Shown here: piece by piece, positions 9,749 through 16,974 of the stretch | Numbering within the stretch: the stretch's first letter is position 1 | Layout of the letters: each line of letters starts with the position of its first letter | The notes under the pieces: generated by a model | Seen by the model: the letters and a program-made list of their open reading frames with translations, nothing else | Databases searched by the model: none | What the model was told of the DNA's origin: nothing | Origin: an uncultured Lachnospiraceae bacterium | GTDB taxonomy: Bacteria > Bacillota > Clostridia > Lachnospirales > Lachnospiraceae | Assembly: GCA_900316165.1 (NCBI GenBank) | Contig: ONBW01000006.1 | Coordinates: 1-64,000 of the forward strand | Reading direction: 5' to 3' | DNA: 64,000 bases | Translations under genes and position numbers: made by a program

Positions 9749-11156
9749 GAACAGGAAGCCTCGTCACACTCTAAATGTCGAGACTCAGGTCATCACTTAT
9801 GTATTCTTAGCACTGTTTCTTGTACTTGTCGCGTATTTCATATATTTTATGGCGTTTAAGAGCGAGGACTTTATCAATAATCCCGCGAATCCAAGGGTTA
9901 AGGGCTTTGAAAAGCTTGTAGTCCGCGGTGAGATAAAGGCCTCTGATGGAACAGTTCTTGCAAAAACCGTGACAAGCAACGGTGAGGAAGTAAGAGAATA
10001 CCCGAAGGGCCGTGAATACGCCCATGTAGTAGGCTACAACTCAAACGGCATGAGTGGTATTGAGGCGGATAACAGCTTCTATATGCTGCGTTCTCATGCG
10101 TTCATAGTAAACCGCATAGTAAATGACCTTAAGAACGAGAAAAATCCCGGAGATAATGTCGTAACCACGCTCGATACCTCCCTTCAGGATGTGGCCTATA
10201 ACGGTATGGGTTACTATCAGGGTGCTGTAGTTGCGATAGACTGTAACACTGGCGGAATTCTCGCTATGGTTTCAAAGCCGGATTTCGACCCGAATACAGT
10301 TACGACCAACTGGAAGAGTCTCTCATCAGATGAGAATTCTGCTCTTTTAAACCGTGCGACTCAGGGACTCTATCCGCCTGGTTCGACTTTTAAGGTAATT
10401 ACAGCGCTTTCCTATTTAAAAAATGGCGGAAAGCTCACAGATACCTTTGACTGCAAGGGCTCGTACACTGAGGATGGTTATACAATTCACTGCTACGGCG
10501 GTGAGGTTCATGGAGAGCAGACCTTTAAACAGGCGTTTGGTAATTCCTGTAACGTTGCTTTTTCAAAGGTTGGGCTTTCACTTCCGAAGGGAGCACTTAA
10601 AAGTACGGCTCAGGAGTTTATGTTCAACAAAAGCATCCGCTCAGAGATTTCAAATATCAAGAAGAGTCAGTTTACTCTAAAGAGCTCTGATTCCAAGGCT
10701 CTTGTAATGCAGACATCGATTGGTCAGGGAAACACTCTTGTAACTCCGCTTCAGATGGCTCTTATAAGCGAGGCTGTGGCAAATAATGGTATCGTAAGAG
10801 ATCCTTTCGTAGTAGACCATATAGAAAATAACGAGGGCCGTCTCGTAAGAAGCCACACCGACCGTTCGCAGAGAATCTGCACCTCAGATGAGGCATCCAC
10901 TCTTCAGGAGCTTATGAGATATGTAGTCACTAATGGTACCGGACGGGTCGTAAACTCAAGCTCCTATGAGGCCTACGGAAAGACTGGTACTGCAGAGTTC
11001 TCTTCTAATAAGAATGAGGCTCATTCCTGGTTTATCGGATTTGCCAAAAAAGGTAAGAAAAAAATCGCAGTAGCTGTTATAATGGAGAAGGGCGGTGCAG
11101 GTTCTTCACATGCTGCACCTCTTGCCAAGCAACTGTTTGACACATACTTAGGGTAA
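9696..11156 (+). CDS. class B penicillin-binding protein (transpeptidase)
   Basis: The 486-residue product has one N-terminal membrane anchor (residues 32-53) and a periplasmic penicillin-binding domain. All three active-site motifs are present: STFK in PPGSTFK near 230, SCN in GNSCN near 283, and KTG in YGKTGTAEF near 430. The large N-terminal pedestal of PBP2/PBP3 is mostly absent, giving an architecture like actinobacterial PbpA. The ATG at 9696 has AAGGA 8 bases upstream; the gene overlaps the SEDS gene by 53 bases, so the two partners are coupled. ATG 9720 is a possible alternative start. Confidence 0.92.
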   Translation: MRQRSTRDMQRRTEEDAENRKPRHTLNVETQVITYVFLALFLVLVAYFIYFMAFKSEDFINNPANPRVKGFEKLVVRGEIKASDGTVLAKTVTSNGEEVREYPKGREYAHVVGYNSNGMSGIEADNSFYMLRSHAFIVNRIVNDLKNEKNPGDNVVTTLDTSLQDVAYNGMGYYQGAVVAIDCNTGGILAMVSKPDFDPNTVTTNWKSLSSDENSALLNRATQGLYPPGSTFKVITALSYLKNGGKLTDTFDCKGSYTEDGYTIHCYGGEVHGEQTFKQAFGNSCNVAFSKVGLSLPKGALKSTAQEFMFNKSIRSEISNIKKSQFTLKSSDSKALVMQTSIGQGNTLVTPLQMALISEAVANNGIVRDPFVVDHIENNEGRLVRSHTDRSQRICTSDEASTLQELMRYVVTNGTGRVVNSSSYEAYGKTGTAEFSSNKNEAHSWFIGFAKKGKKKIAVAVIMEKGGAGSSHAAPLAKQLFDTYLG

Positions 11157-11159
11157 GAA

Positions 11160-11765
11160 ATGATTATAAAAATCATAGTTACTGTTCTGCTTGTAATCGC
11201 AGTCCTGTTAGTGTATCTTATATTTGTGCCGATAGCTTTTGGCTTTAAGGGTGACTTTGATGAAAAGTCATTCAAGGCATATGTTCATGATCCACTGAGG
11301 TTTATTAATCTGCGATACGATACTTCTGCTGAAGAGAAGTTTTCCCTCAAAATCTTTTATTTTTTTAAGATTGGGGGAAAGAAAAAAGAGAAAAATAAGC
11401 CGGAGAAGGAGAAAAAGCAGCATAAGAAAAAGAAGAAAAAGCCGGGCGATGGCAAGAAAAAGCTTTTAGACTTCATAAAGAAGCGGCTTAAGGTCATTAT
11501 CAAAAGTGTATTTGGCTTACTTAAAAAATGCCACATTTACTTAGATGATTGTGATATCAGCTTTTCGACTGGGGAGCCTGATACTACAGCTTTTATCTAT
11601 GGTGGGCTTTCAGCGCTTCCTTTTATGTATGGGAAGTCTAATAGTGTTGACGCTGACCTGATGAGTGACGACGCTTTTATCAAGGGACATTTGGGAGTCT
11701 GCGGTCACGTGGAGGTCATAGTCGTTATCGTTTATGTGCTGAAGATTCTTTTCACGAAAGGTTAA
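11160..11765 (+). CDS. DUF2953 (YtfI-like) membrane-anchored protein
   Basis: This 201-residue protein has an N-terminal membrane segment (residues 2-28) and a second hydrophobic stretch at the C-terminus (about 183-199). Residues 78-106 are an extraordinary run of Lys and Glu, more than half lysine. The C-terminal part (CDISFSTGEPDTTAFIYGGLSAL) fits DUF2953, which in Bacillus (YtfI) sits directly before ytfJ, as here. Function is unknown. It starts 3 bases after the penicillin-binding protein stop and precedes the GerW gene by 12 bases. The lysine run may be a linker or bind anionic lipid; this is inference. Confidence 0.6.
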   Translation: MIIKIIVTVLLVIAVLLVYLIFVPIAFGFKGDFDEKSFKAYVHDPLRFINLRYDTSAEEKFSLKIFYFFKIGGKKKEKNKPEKEKKQHKKKKKKPGDGKKKLLDFIKKRLKVIIKSVFGLLKKCHIYLDDCDISFSTGEPDTTAFIYGGLSALPFMYGKSNSVDADLMSDDAFIKGHLGVCGHVEVIVVIVYVLKILFTKG

Positions 11766-11777
11766 AGGAGGATTAAA

Positions 11778-12212
11778 ATGACAAGAGATACTTTTGAGAC
11801 TACTGTGAAGTCTCTTTTAGAGGGAATGAATTCTAATTTTTCAACGAAGTCCGTTGTAGGTGATCCGGTTCAGGTAGGGGATACGACGATTATTCCTCTC
11901 GTAGATATCTCTATCGGAATGATAAGCGGCTCATTCAATGGTGAGAAGAATTCAAACAGTGCCGGCGGTGTCGGAGTAAAGGCAAAGCCACAGTCTGTTA
12001 TCGTGATAAAGGATGGCTCTGTCCGCCTTATGGATATAGGCACGAGAAGCGGAATGGAAAAGCTTCTTGACCTCGTACCTGACTTTATCGATATGTTCAA
12101 GGGAAAGAAATCAAATAAAGCCGAAGAGAAGGCAGAGGATAAAGAGGCAAGAGAGGCTGCTAAGGAAGAGATAGAGGAGAGAGTTCAGAAGGCTTCTGAA
12201 GCAAACGAATAA
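11778..12212 (+). CDS. ytfJ: GerW/YtfJ family sporulation-associated protein
   Basis: This protein has 144 residues. The conserved core is GDPVQVGDTTIIPLVDISIGMISGSF, GGVGVKAKPQSVIVI, then VRLMDI and the LLDLVPDFIDMF helix. The N-terminal helix LLEGMNSNFSTKSVVGD is also typical. GerW is needed for spore germination in Bacillus subtilis, but relatives occur in non-sporulating bacteria, so this alone does not prove sporulation. The tail from residue 112 is a charged K/E/A coiled coil. The ATG has a perfect AAAGGAGG site. It closes the operon and is followed by a strong terminator at 12222. Confidence 0.85.
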   Translation: MTRDTFETTVKSLLEGMNSNFSTKSVVGDPVQVGDTTIIPLVDISIGMISGSFNGEKNSNSAGGVGVKAKPQSVIVIKDGSVRLMDIGTRSGMEKLLDLVPDFIDMFKGKKSNKAEEKAEDKEAREAAKEEIEERVQKASEANE

Positions 12213-12221
12213 AAGCATAAA

Positions 12222-12257
12222 AAAAGAGAGCTGCTCGTAATGAACAGCTCCTTTTAT
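12222..12257. terminator. bidirectional intrinsic terminator between ytfJ and rpmB
   Basis: GAGCTG at 12228-12233 pairs with CAGCTC at 12245-12250. It is followed on the + strand by CTTTTATTT and on the - strand by a run of seven T, so it can stop transcription from both convergent genes. Confidence 0.8.
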
Positions 12258-12267
12258 TTGGCTTTAA

Positions 12268-12398
12268 TTATGCTCTCTCAACAGCGCCTGAACGAAGACA
12301 GGAAGTGCAGACGTATAATCTCTTAGGAGTACCGTTAACGATACATTTAACTGATTTAACGTTTGATTTCCTTTTCCGCAAATAGCACACTTTGCCAT
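12268..12398 (-). pseudogene. rpmB: ribosomal protein L28 gene with internal frameshifting deletion
   Basis: The ATG (12396-12398) has a strong AGGAGGTG site and opens with MAKCAICGKG, the conserved start of L28. In a different frame the sequence then continues as KSNVKSVK, NGTPKRLYVC and TSCLRSGAVERA up to TAA at 12268-12270, the conserved C-terminal half with its second Cys pair. The middle (about 18 residues, including the usual FGNxVSHSHRRSN stretch) is missing. Ordinary L28 needs about 186 bases; only 131 remain, so roughly 55 are lost, which is not a multiple of three. As read, the frame gives 44 residues with an unrelated C-terminus. The locus is the canonical one, divergent from yloU-fakA. 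Either a true mutation with another rpmB elsewhere, or an assembly error. Confidence 0.85.
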
Positions 12399-12468
12399 AC
12401 CAAAGCACCTCCTATCTCTAAAAGAATGATCTGAATTAATGAGTGCCGTTTCACGACACAACTATTGT

Positions 12469-12497
12469 ATTTTACCAAAAGTCAATTCGAATTGCAA
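12469..12497 (-). promoter_or_regulatory. promoter for rpmB
   Basis: On the - strand, TTGCAA (12497-12492) and TAAAAT (12474-12469) are 17 bases apart, upstream of the rpmB ribosome binding site. The promoter and start signals of the broken L28 gene therefore look intact. Confidence 0.5.
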
Positions 12498-12511
12498 GCA
12501 CTTTTTTTGTG

Positions 12512-12540
12512 TTGTATTTTATTTTGTTTTTGAGTATAAT
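12512..12540 (+). promoter_or_regulatory. promoter for the asp23-like/fakA/recG operon
   Basis: TATAAT at 12535-12540 is preceded by TTGTAT at 12512-12517 with a 17-base spacer, in a T-rich stretch upstream of the GGAGG site of the next gene. The -35 matches consensus only in its first three bases. Confidence 0.5.
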
Positions 12541-12595
12541 TAAGACAAATGTCAGTTACCGGAAATCTTTTATTTTTTTAATATTGGAGGAAATT

Positions 12596-12961
12596 ATGCA
12601 GACACAGGGTCAGATGGAAAATGATCTCGGAAAGATCATTATCGACACCGATGTCATCGCCACCTATGCAGGCTCCGTAGCCGTGGAGTGCTTTGGTATC
12701 GTAGGTATGGCAGCGGTGAATATGAAGGATGGACTTGTAAAGCTCCTTAAGAAGGAATACTTGGGACATGGTATCCAGGTGAACTACAATGACGATGGAA
12801 GCATCTCTTTGGATTTCCACTGTATCGTAAGCTACGGAGTATCCATTTCCGCAGTTGCCTCTAATCTTCGCGAGACTGTCAAGTACAAGGTCGAGGAGTT
12901 CACAGGCATGTCAGTTGATAAAATTAATGTTTATGTAGAGGGCGTTCGCGTCATAGATTAA
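12596..12961 (+). CDS. Asp23/Gls24 family (YloU-like) envelope stress protein
   Basis: This small protein of 121 residues has the Asp23/DUF322 fold: DLGKIIIDTDVIATYAGSVAVE near the start, then CFGIVGM, and the C-terminal IVSYGVSISAVASNLRETVKYKVEEFTGM with VNVYVEGV-like VYVEGVRV. The family is linked to cell-envelope stress; in this genomic position it is called YloU and precedes fakA. I chose ATG 12596 with an optimal TTGGAGGAAA site rather than the longer open frame, whose upstream codons are AT-rich and unlike the family. The fakA start follows after 10 bases. Confidence 0.88.
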   Translation: MQTQGQMENDLGKIIIDTDVIATYAGSVAVECFGIVGMAAVNMKDGLVKLLKKEYLGHGIQVNYNDDGSISLDFHCIVSYGVSISAVASNLRETVKYKVEEFTGMSVDKINVYVEGVRVID

Positions 12962-12971
12962 GGAGTGCACA

Positions 12972-14621
12972 TTGGCTATTAATTCAATTGATGCGGCCCA
13001 GATATCTAAAATGTTTCTGGCTGGAGCCCGCTATCTCGAAAATCAAAAGGACCATATCAACGAACTTAATGTTTTCCCGGTACCGGATGGTGATACCGGA
13101 ACGAATATGACTGCTACTATTATGTCTGCAGCTCAGGCTGTAAGCGCTTTGAAGGAGCCTGATATGAAGACTCTTTCAAAGGCTATTTCTTCAGGTTCAT
13201 TAAGAGGCGCCAGAGGTAACTCAGGTGTTATCCTCTCACAGCTCTTCAGAGGCTTTACAAAGGTCATGAAGACTGTAGATGCCGTTGACGCAGCAACTCT
13301 TTCTGAGGGAATGCAGAAGGCTACTGAGACCGCTTACAGGGCTGTTATGAAGCCAAAGGAAGGAACTATCCTTACTGTGGCTAAGGCTGCAAGCGATGCG
13401 GCAGCAGATGCAGCAGAGCAGACAGATGATCTGGTAGAGATTGGTGGCAGAATAGTTGATGCAGCTACGGCTGCTCTTGAGTCGACACCGGAGCTTCTTC
13501 CTGTGCTCAAGGAGGCTGGTGTTGTAGATTCGGGTGGCTCAGGTCTATTAGAGGTCTTAAAGGGCGCCTATGACTACCTCTGCGGTAAGGAGATTGATAT
13601 CACCTTCGAGGAGGAGAAGCCTGCTGCCGAAGAGAATGAAGAAGAGCTTATAAAGTATGCTTACAGCGTCGCATTCTCTGTAAAGGCTCACGAGAGATTC
13701 GCAGCCGGAGTTGACGCAGATTTAAGCACTTATCTCTCAGGTATCGGTGAGGATGTTAAGCTTACCTCTGACGGAGAGATCATGAAGATCTCTCTTATGA
13801 CTAATGAGCCGGGTAAGGCTATTAACCATGCCATTAAGCTTGGTGACGCCTTTGACATCCATATCACAAATGTCACTCTCGATGGAAAGAGTGCGTCCAA
13901 GCCAGAGACTACTGATATGAAAGAGGTAAAGCCAGAGGAGACACCAGCACAGGTACCTCTTAAAGAGATTGGCTTTGTAGCTGTATCATGTGGCGAGGGA
14001 CTTGACGACATCTTCAAGGGCTTAGGAGCTGATGTAGTCATTAAGGGCGGTCAGACCATGAACCCTTCTACAGACGATATTCTTAAGGCAGCTGAAAAAG
14101 TAAACGCCAAGAACGTCTTCATCCTTCCTGATAATAAAAATATCGTTCTCGCAGCCAGCCAGGCAGCAGAGCTTATGGAAGACAAGAAGGGAATCGTACT
14201 CCCTGCAAAGACTATCCCACAGGGAATCACAGCTCTTATTAACTTCATCCCGGATCAGTCAGTAGAAGAGAACCAGAAGAGGATGGAGGAGGAACTCTCT
14301 AAGGTCAAGACCGGAGAGATCACCTATGCGGTAAGGGATACCTCTATTGATGGCAGAGCCATAAAGTCAGGCGACTATATGGGTATCACTGACTTAGGCA
14401 TCAAGGCTGTAAATACCTCAATCGTAGAGACCTTTAAAGAGATGCTCTCTCAGATGATAGATGAGGATTCAGCCCTTCTTACTATCTATACCGGCTCAGA
14501 TGCAAAGAGCGATGAGACTGAAGCAATCAAGAACATGATTAAAATCAACTATCCGTCACTTGAGGTCGATGTCCAGAATGGCGGGCAGAATGTCTACTAC
14601 TACATAGTTAGTGTTGAATGA
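12972..14621 (+). CDS. fakA: fatty acid kinase, ATP-binding subunit FakA (DhaL/DegV-linked family)
   Basis: FakA phosphorylates fatty acids held by FakB, giving acyl-phosphate for phospholipid synthesis. The N-terminal DhaL (DAK2) domain has the ATP/Mg motif NVFPVPDGDTGTNM near residue 32 and GSLRGARGNSGVILSQ near 75. The middle and C-terminal domains of the YloV type follow (GEGLDDIFKGLGADVVIKGGQTMNPSTDD near 340). Length is 549 residues, normal for the family. The start is TTG at 12972 with AAGGAG 7 bases upstream. No FakB/DegV gene is in the window. The stop overlaps recG by 4 bases. Confidence 0.9.
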   Translation: MAINSIDAAQISKMFLAGARYLENQKDHINELNVFPVPDGDTGTNMTATIMSAAQAVSALKEPDMKTLSKAISSGSLRGARGNSGVILSQLFRGFTKVMKTVDAVDAATLSEGMQKATETAYRAVMKPKEGTILTVAKAASDAAADAAEQTDDLVEIGGRIVDAATAALESTPELLPVLKEAGVVDSGGSGLLEVLKGAYDYLCGKEIDITFEEEKPAAEENEEELIKYAYSVAFSVKAHERFAAGVDADLSTYLSGIGEDVKLTSDGEIMKISLMTNEPGKAINHAIKLGDAFDIHITNVTLDGKSASKPETTDMKEVKPEETPAQVPLKEIGFVAVSCGEGLDDIFKGLGADVVIKGGQTMNPSTDDILKAAEKVNAKNVFILPDNKNIVLAASQAAELMEDKKGIVLPAKTIPQGITALINFIPDQSVEENQKRMEEELSKVKTGEITYAVRDTSIDGRAIKSGDYMGITDLGIKAVNTSIVETFKEMLSQMIDEDSALLTIYTGSDAKSDETEAIKNMIKINYPSLEVDVQNGGQNVYYYIVSVE

Positions 14622-16660
14622 TGAGATTAAACGACGATATCACTGTTATAAAAGGAATCGGCGAAAAAACGGCCGCCCCCTTCAGGAGGGCGGGCGTTTT
14701 TTGTGTCTATGACCTGCTTACATATTTTCCATCGACATATAAGACATACCCCGAGGTTTCTGCGACACTTACAGCTGATGAGGGAGCGTACGCAGCTGTC
14801 GCAGCTCCTATAAAGAATATCTCAGAGCACTATGCCGGAAGCAGGCTGCTTACTACAGCCTCATTAAATCTTTTAGGACTATATGTAAACGCAGTCTGGT
14901 TCAACCAGAGATACTTAAAGAAAACCCTTAAGCCCGGGATACGCTATGTCTTTTTTGGAAAAATATCCTACAAGGGTAAAATTCCGGAAATCGTACAGCC
15001 TCAGATTTTTTCGCTGGGTGATTATGAGAAACTCAAGGGGAAGAAGCTTCCTGTCTATTCGAAGGTCTTTGGACTGACTGATAAGATGATTGAGAAGGCG
15101 GTAATAAATGTCCTATCTGAAATCAGGCTTGAGGAATATGTGCCTGATGAATTTTTGGAAAAATATGATCTGACCGGCTTAGATACTGCTGTAAGAAATA
15201 TCCATTTTCCTGAAAGTGATGAGCTTTTAGCTGAGGCCAGAAGGCGGCTGGTCTTTGATGAGTTTTTTAATTTTTTAATGACTCAGCGTCTCAGTGTCAC
15301 AGAAGAGACAAAGGTAAAGGATTCACTTGGTCCATTTGATATCTCTGTTTCGTCAGAGATTAAATCAGCTCTTCCATATAAGCTTACGAACGGGCAGGAG
15401 AGCGCATTAAATGATCTGCTTACTGACTTCAATGGGGAGTATATAACTCAAAGACTGATTCAGGGAGATGTCGGCAGCGGAAAGACAATTGTGGCCTTTA
15501 TCGCTATGGCTGTAATGGCAAAAAATGGCTATACCTCCGCAATCATGGCTCCGACCGAGGTGCTCGCGAGGCAGCATTACGAGAAGTTTTCTGCGCTCTG
15601 CAATCAGCTTGGGCTGGGTATCCCATGCATTCTTTTGACAGGACATGTGAAGGGAAAGGCCCGTGCGAAGGCATTAGAAGACATTGCATCAGGAGTGCCT
15701 TCATTTGTCATCGGGACTCATGCACTTTTTCAGGAGAAGGTTCAGTTTAATAATCTGGGCCTTGTGGTAACAGATGAGCAGCACCGCTTCGGTGTGGCAC
15801 AGAGAAACGCGCTTGCCAAGAAGGGTGAGAATGTTTTCTCAGTAGTTATGAGTGCAACTCCGATACCGCGAACCTTAGCTCTCATTCTCTATCAGGGAAT
15901 GAATATCTCGACCATCACTGAAAAGCCTTCAGTCAGAAAGCCGCTTAAGAACGCGGTTATCGATCCCTCCATGAGACGAAATGCCTACGCACTCTTTGTA
16001 AAGGAGATCAGGGCTGGACACCAGGGAATCATCATCTGTCCGCTGGTGGAGCCGTCTGAGAATGTCGAGGGTGAAAATGTCGAGGAGTATTACGAAAAAA
16101 TGAAGCAGACTCTGCCGCCTGATATCTCTGTAGGAAAGCTATATGGACCAATGCCTGCTGATGAAAAGGAGCAGGTGATGGAAGATTTCGCTTCTGGAAA
16201 AACAGACCTTTTGATCTCCACCACTGTAATAGAAGTTGGGGTAGATGTGCCGAACGCCACTGTAATTATGATTGAGGATGCTCAGAAATTCGGTCTCGCC
16301 CAGCTGCACCAGCTAAGAGGCAGGGTAGGCAGAGGCGATGCTCAGGCCTACTGTATGTTTGTAGATACCAGCGGAAGCAAAAACCCGTCAAAGCGTCTCG
16401 AGGTCCTAAAAAAATCAAATGATGGTTTTTACCTTGCCAACGCCGACCTTAAAATGCGTGGCCCGGGCGATGCTTTTGGAGTCAGACAGTCAGGAGATAT
16501 CAGCTTTAAGCTGGCTGATATCTACAATGATAATCAGCTGCTAAAGCAGGCAGCTGAATGTGTTGAAAATATCTTAAAGGATGATCCGGATCTCATGTCA
16601 TCTGATGTCTTCAAGAGATTTATTGAAGACTCAGCTGAGAGGACTTACTTAAACCTTTAA
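14618..16660 (+). CDS. recG: ATP-dependent DNA helicase RecG
   Basis: RecG (680 aa) remodels stalled forks and branched DNA. The N-terminal helix-hairpin/wedge OB domain (residues 1-200) is followed by helicase motifs: GDVGSGKT (Walker A, near 282), MAPTEVLARQH, the DEQH box in TDEQHRFGV near 385, SATPIPRTL near 409, and the motif VI LRGRVGRG near 566. The C-terminal RecG wedge-like region contains MRGPGDAFGVRQSG. ATG 14618 and ATG 14621 are adjacent; ATG 14618 overlaps the fakA stop. The order yloU-fakA-recG is conserved in Firmicutes. Confidence 0.96.
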   Translation: MMRLNDDITVIKGIGEKTAAPFRRAGVFCVYDLLTYFPSTYKTYPEVSATLTADEGAYAAVAAPIKNISEHYAGSRLLTTASLNLLGLYVNAVWFNQRYLKKTLKPGIRYVFFGKISYKGKIPEIVQPQIFSLGDYEKLKGKKLPVYSKVFGLTDKMIEKAVINVLSEIRLEEYVPDEFLEKYDLTGLDTAVRNIHFPESDELLAEARRRLVFDEFFNFLMTQRLSVTEETKVKDSLGPFDISVSSEIKSALPYKLTNGQESALNDLLTDFNGEYITQRLIQGDVGSGKTIVAFIAMAVMAKNGYTSAIMAPTEVLARQHYEKFSALCNQLGLGIPCILLTGHVKGKARAKALEDIASGVPSFVIGTHALFQEKVQFNNLGLVVTDEQHRFGVAQRNALAKKGENVFSVVMSATPIPRTLALILYQGMNISTITEKPSVRKPLKNAVIDPSMRRNAYALFVKEIRAGHQGIIICPLVEPSENVEGENVEEYYEKMKQTLPPDISVGKLYGPMPADEKEQVMEDFASGKTDLLISTTVIEVGVDVPNATVIMIEDAQKFGLAQLHQLRGRVGRGDAQAYCMFVDTSGSKNPSKRLEVLKKSNDGFYLANADLKMRGPGDAFGVRQSGDISFKLADIYNDNQLLKQAAECVENILKDDPDLMSSDVFKRFIEDSAERTYLNL

Positions 16661-16689
16661 AAAAATGATATGGAGAGCAAATAACGTCG

Positions 16690-16800
16690 TTAGAGCACTT
16701 TCGATAGGAAAAGCTTTGTCCGCTCGTTCTGTGGATTGTCGAAAAGTTCATCAGGTGTATTTTCTTCCACGATTTTACCCTGATCAAGAAATAAAACTCT
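16690..16800 (-). pseudogene. 3' remnant of an amino-acid ABC transporter ATP-binding protein
   Basis: Read on the - strand, the frame ending at TAA 16692-16690 encodes RVLFLDQGKIVEENTP, DELFDNPQNERT and KLFLSKVL, unmistakably the last 36 residues of a GlnQ/HisP-type polar amino-acid ABC ATPase. There is no start codon and no Walker or signature motif; an in-frame TGA lies at 16830-16828. Homology stops at about 16800, where a remnant of a different gene on the + strand begins. The 5' part was evidently lost. A complete-looking start of a gene of the same family is at 63929. Confidence 0.82.
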
Positions 16801-16803
16801 TGA

Positions 16804-16974
16804 TATAACTGTATCATAACTCCACACTCAGCCTTTCTCTCTAAAGATTCTTACTACGAAGCCAAGCGGAGATGTCTATATCATCTGGTACAGAGATTGT
16901 CTGAAAAGGGTCAGGGAAAATATCACTCTCTGGTAAATGCAGATGCACTTTCTGCTATGAAGCGCATTTCGTAA
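16804..16974 (+). pseudogene. 3' remnant of a D-isomer-specific 2-hydroxyacid dehydrogenase
   Basis: An open + frame runs from just after a TGA at 16801-16803 to TAA at 16972-16974. It has no start codon. It opens with NCIITPHSAFLSKDSYYEAKR, which resembles the catalytic-histidine segment (TPHxA) and following helix of D-2-hydroxyacid dehydrogenases, and ends after another 35 residues. It would be the C-terminal 56 residues of such an enzyme. It abuts the ABC ATPase remnant back to back and its tail overlaps the 3' end of rqcH by 20 bases in the convergent direction. The family call rests on one motif. Confidence 0.55.

Noticed and set aside
12268..12398. Programmed frameshift in rpmB
   Set aside because: A shift could join the two frames but not restore the roughly 18 missing conserved residues; there is no slippery heptamer with a downstream structure.
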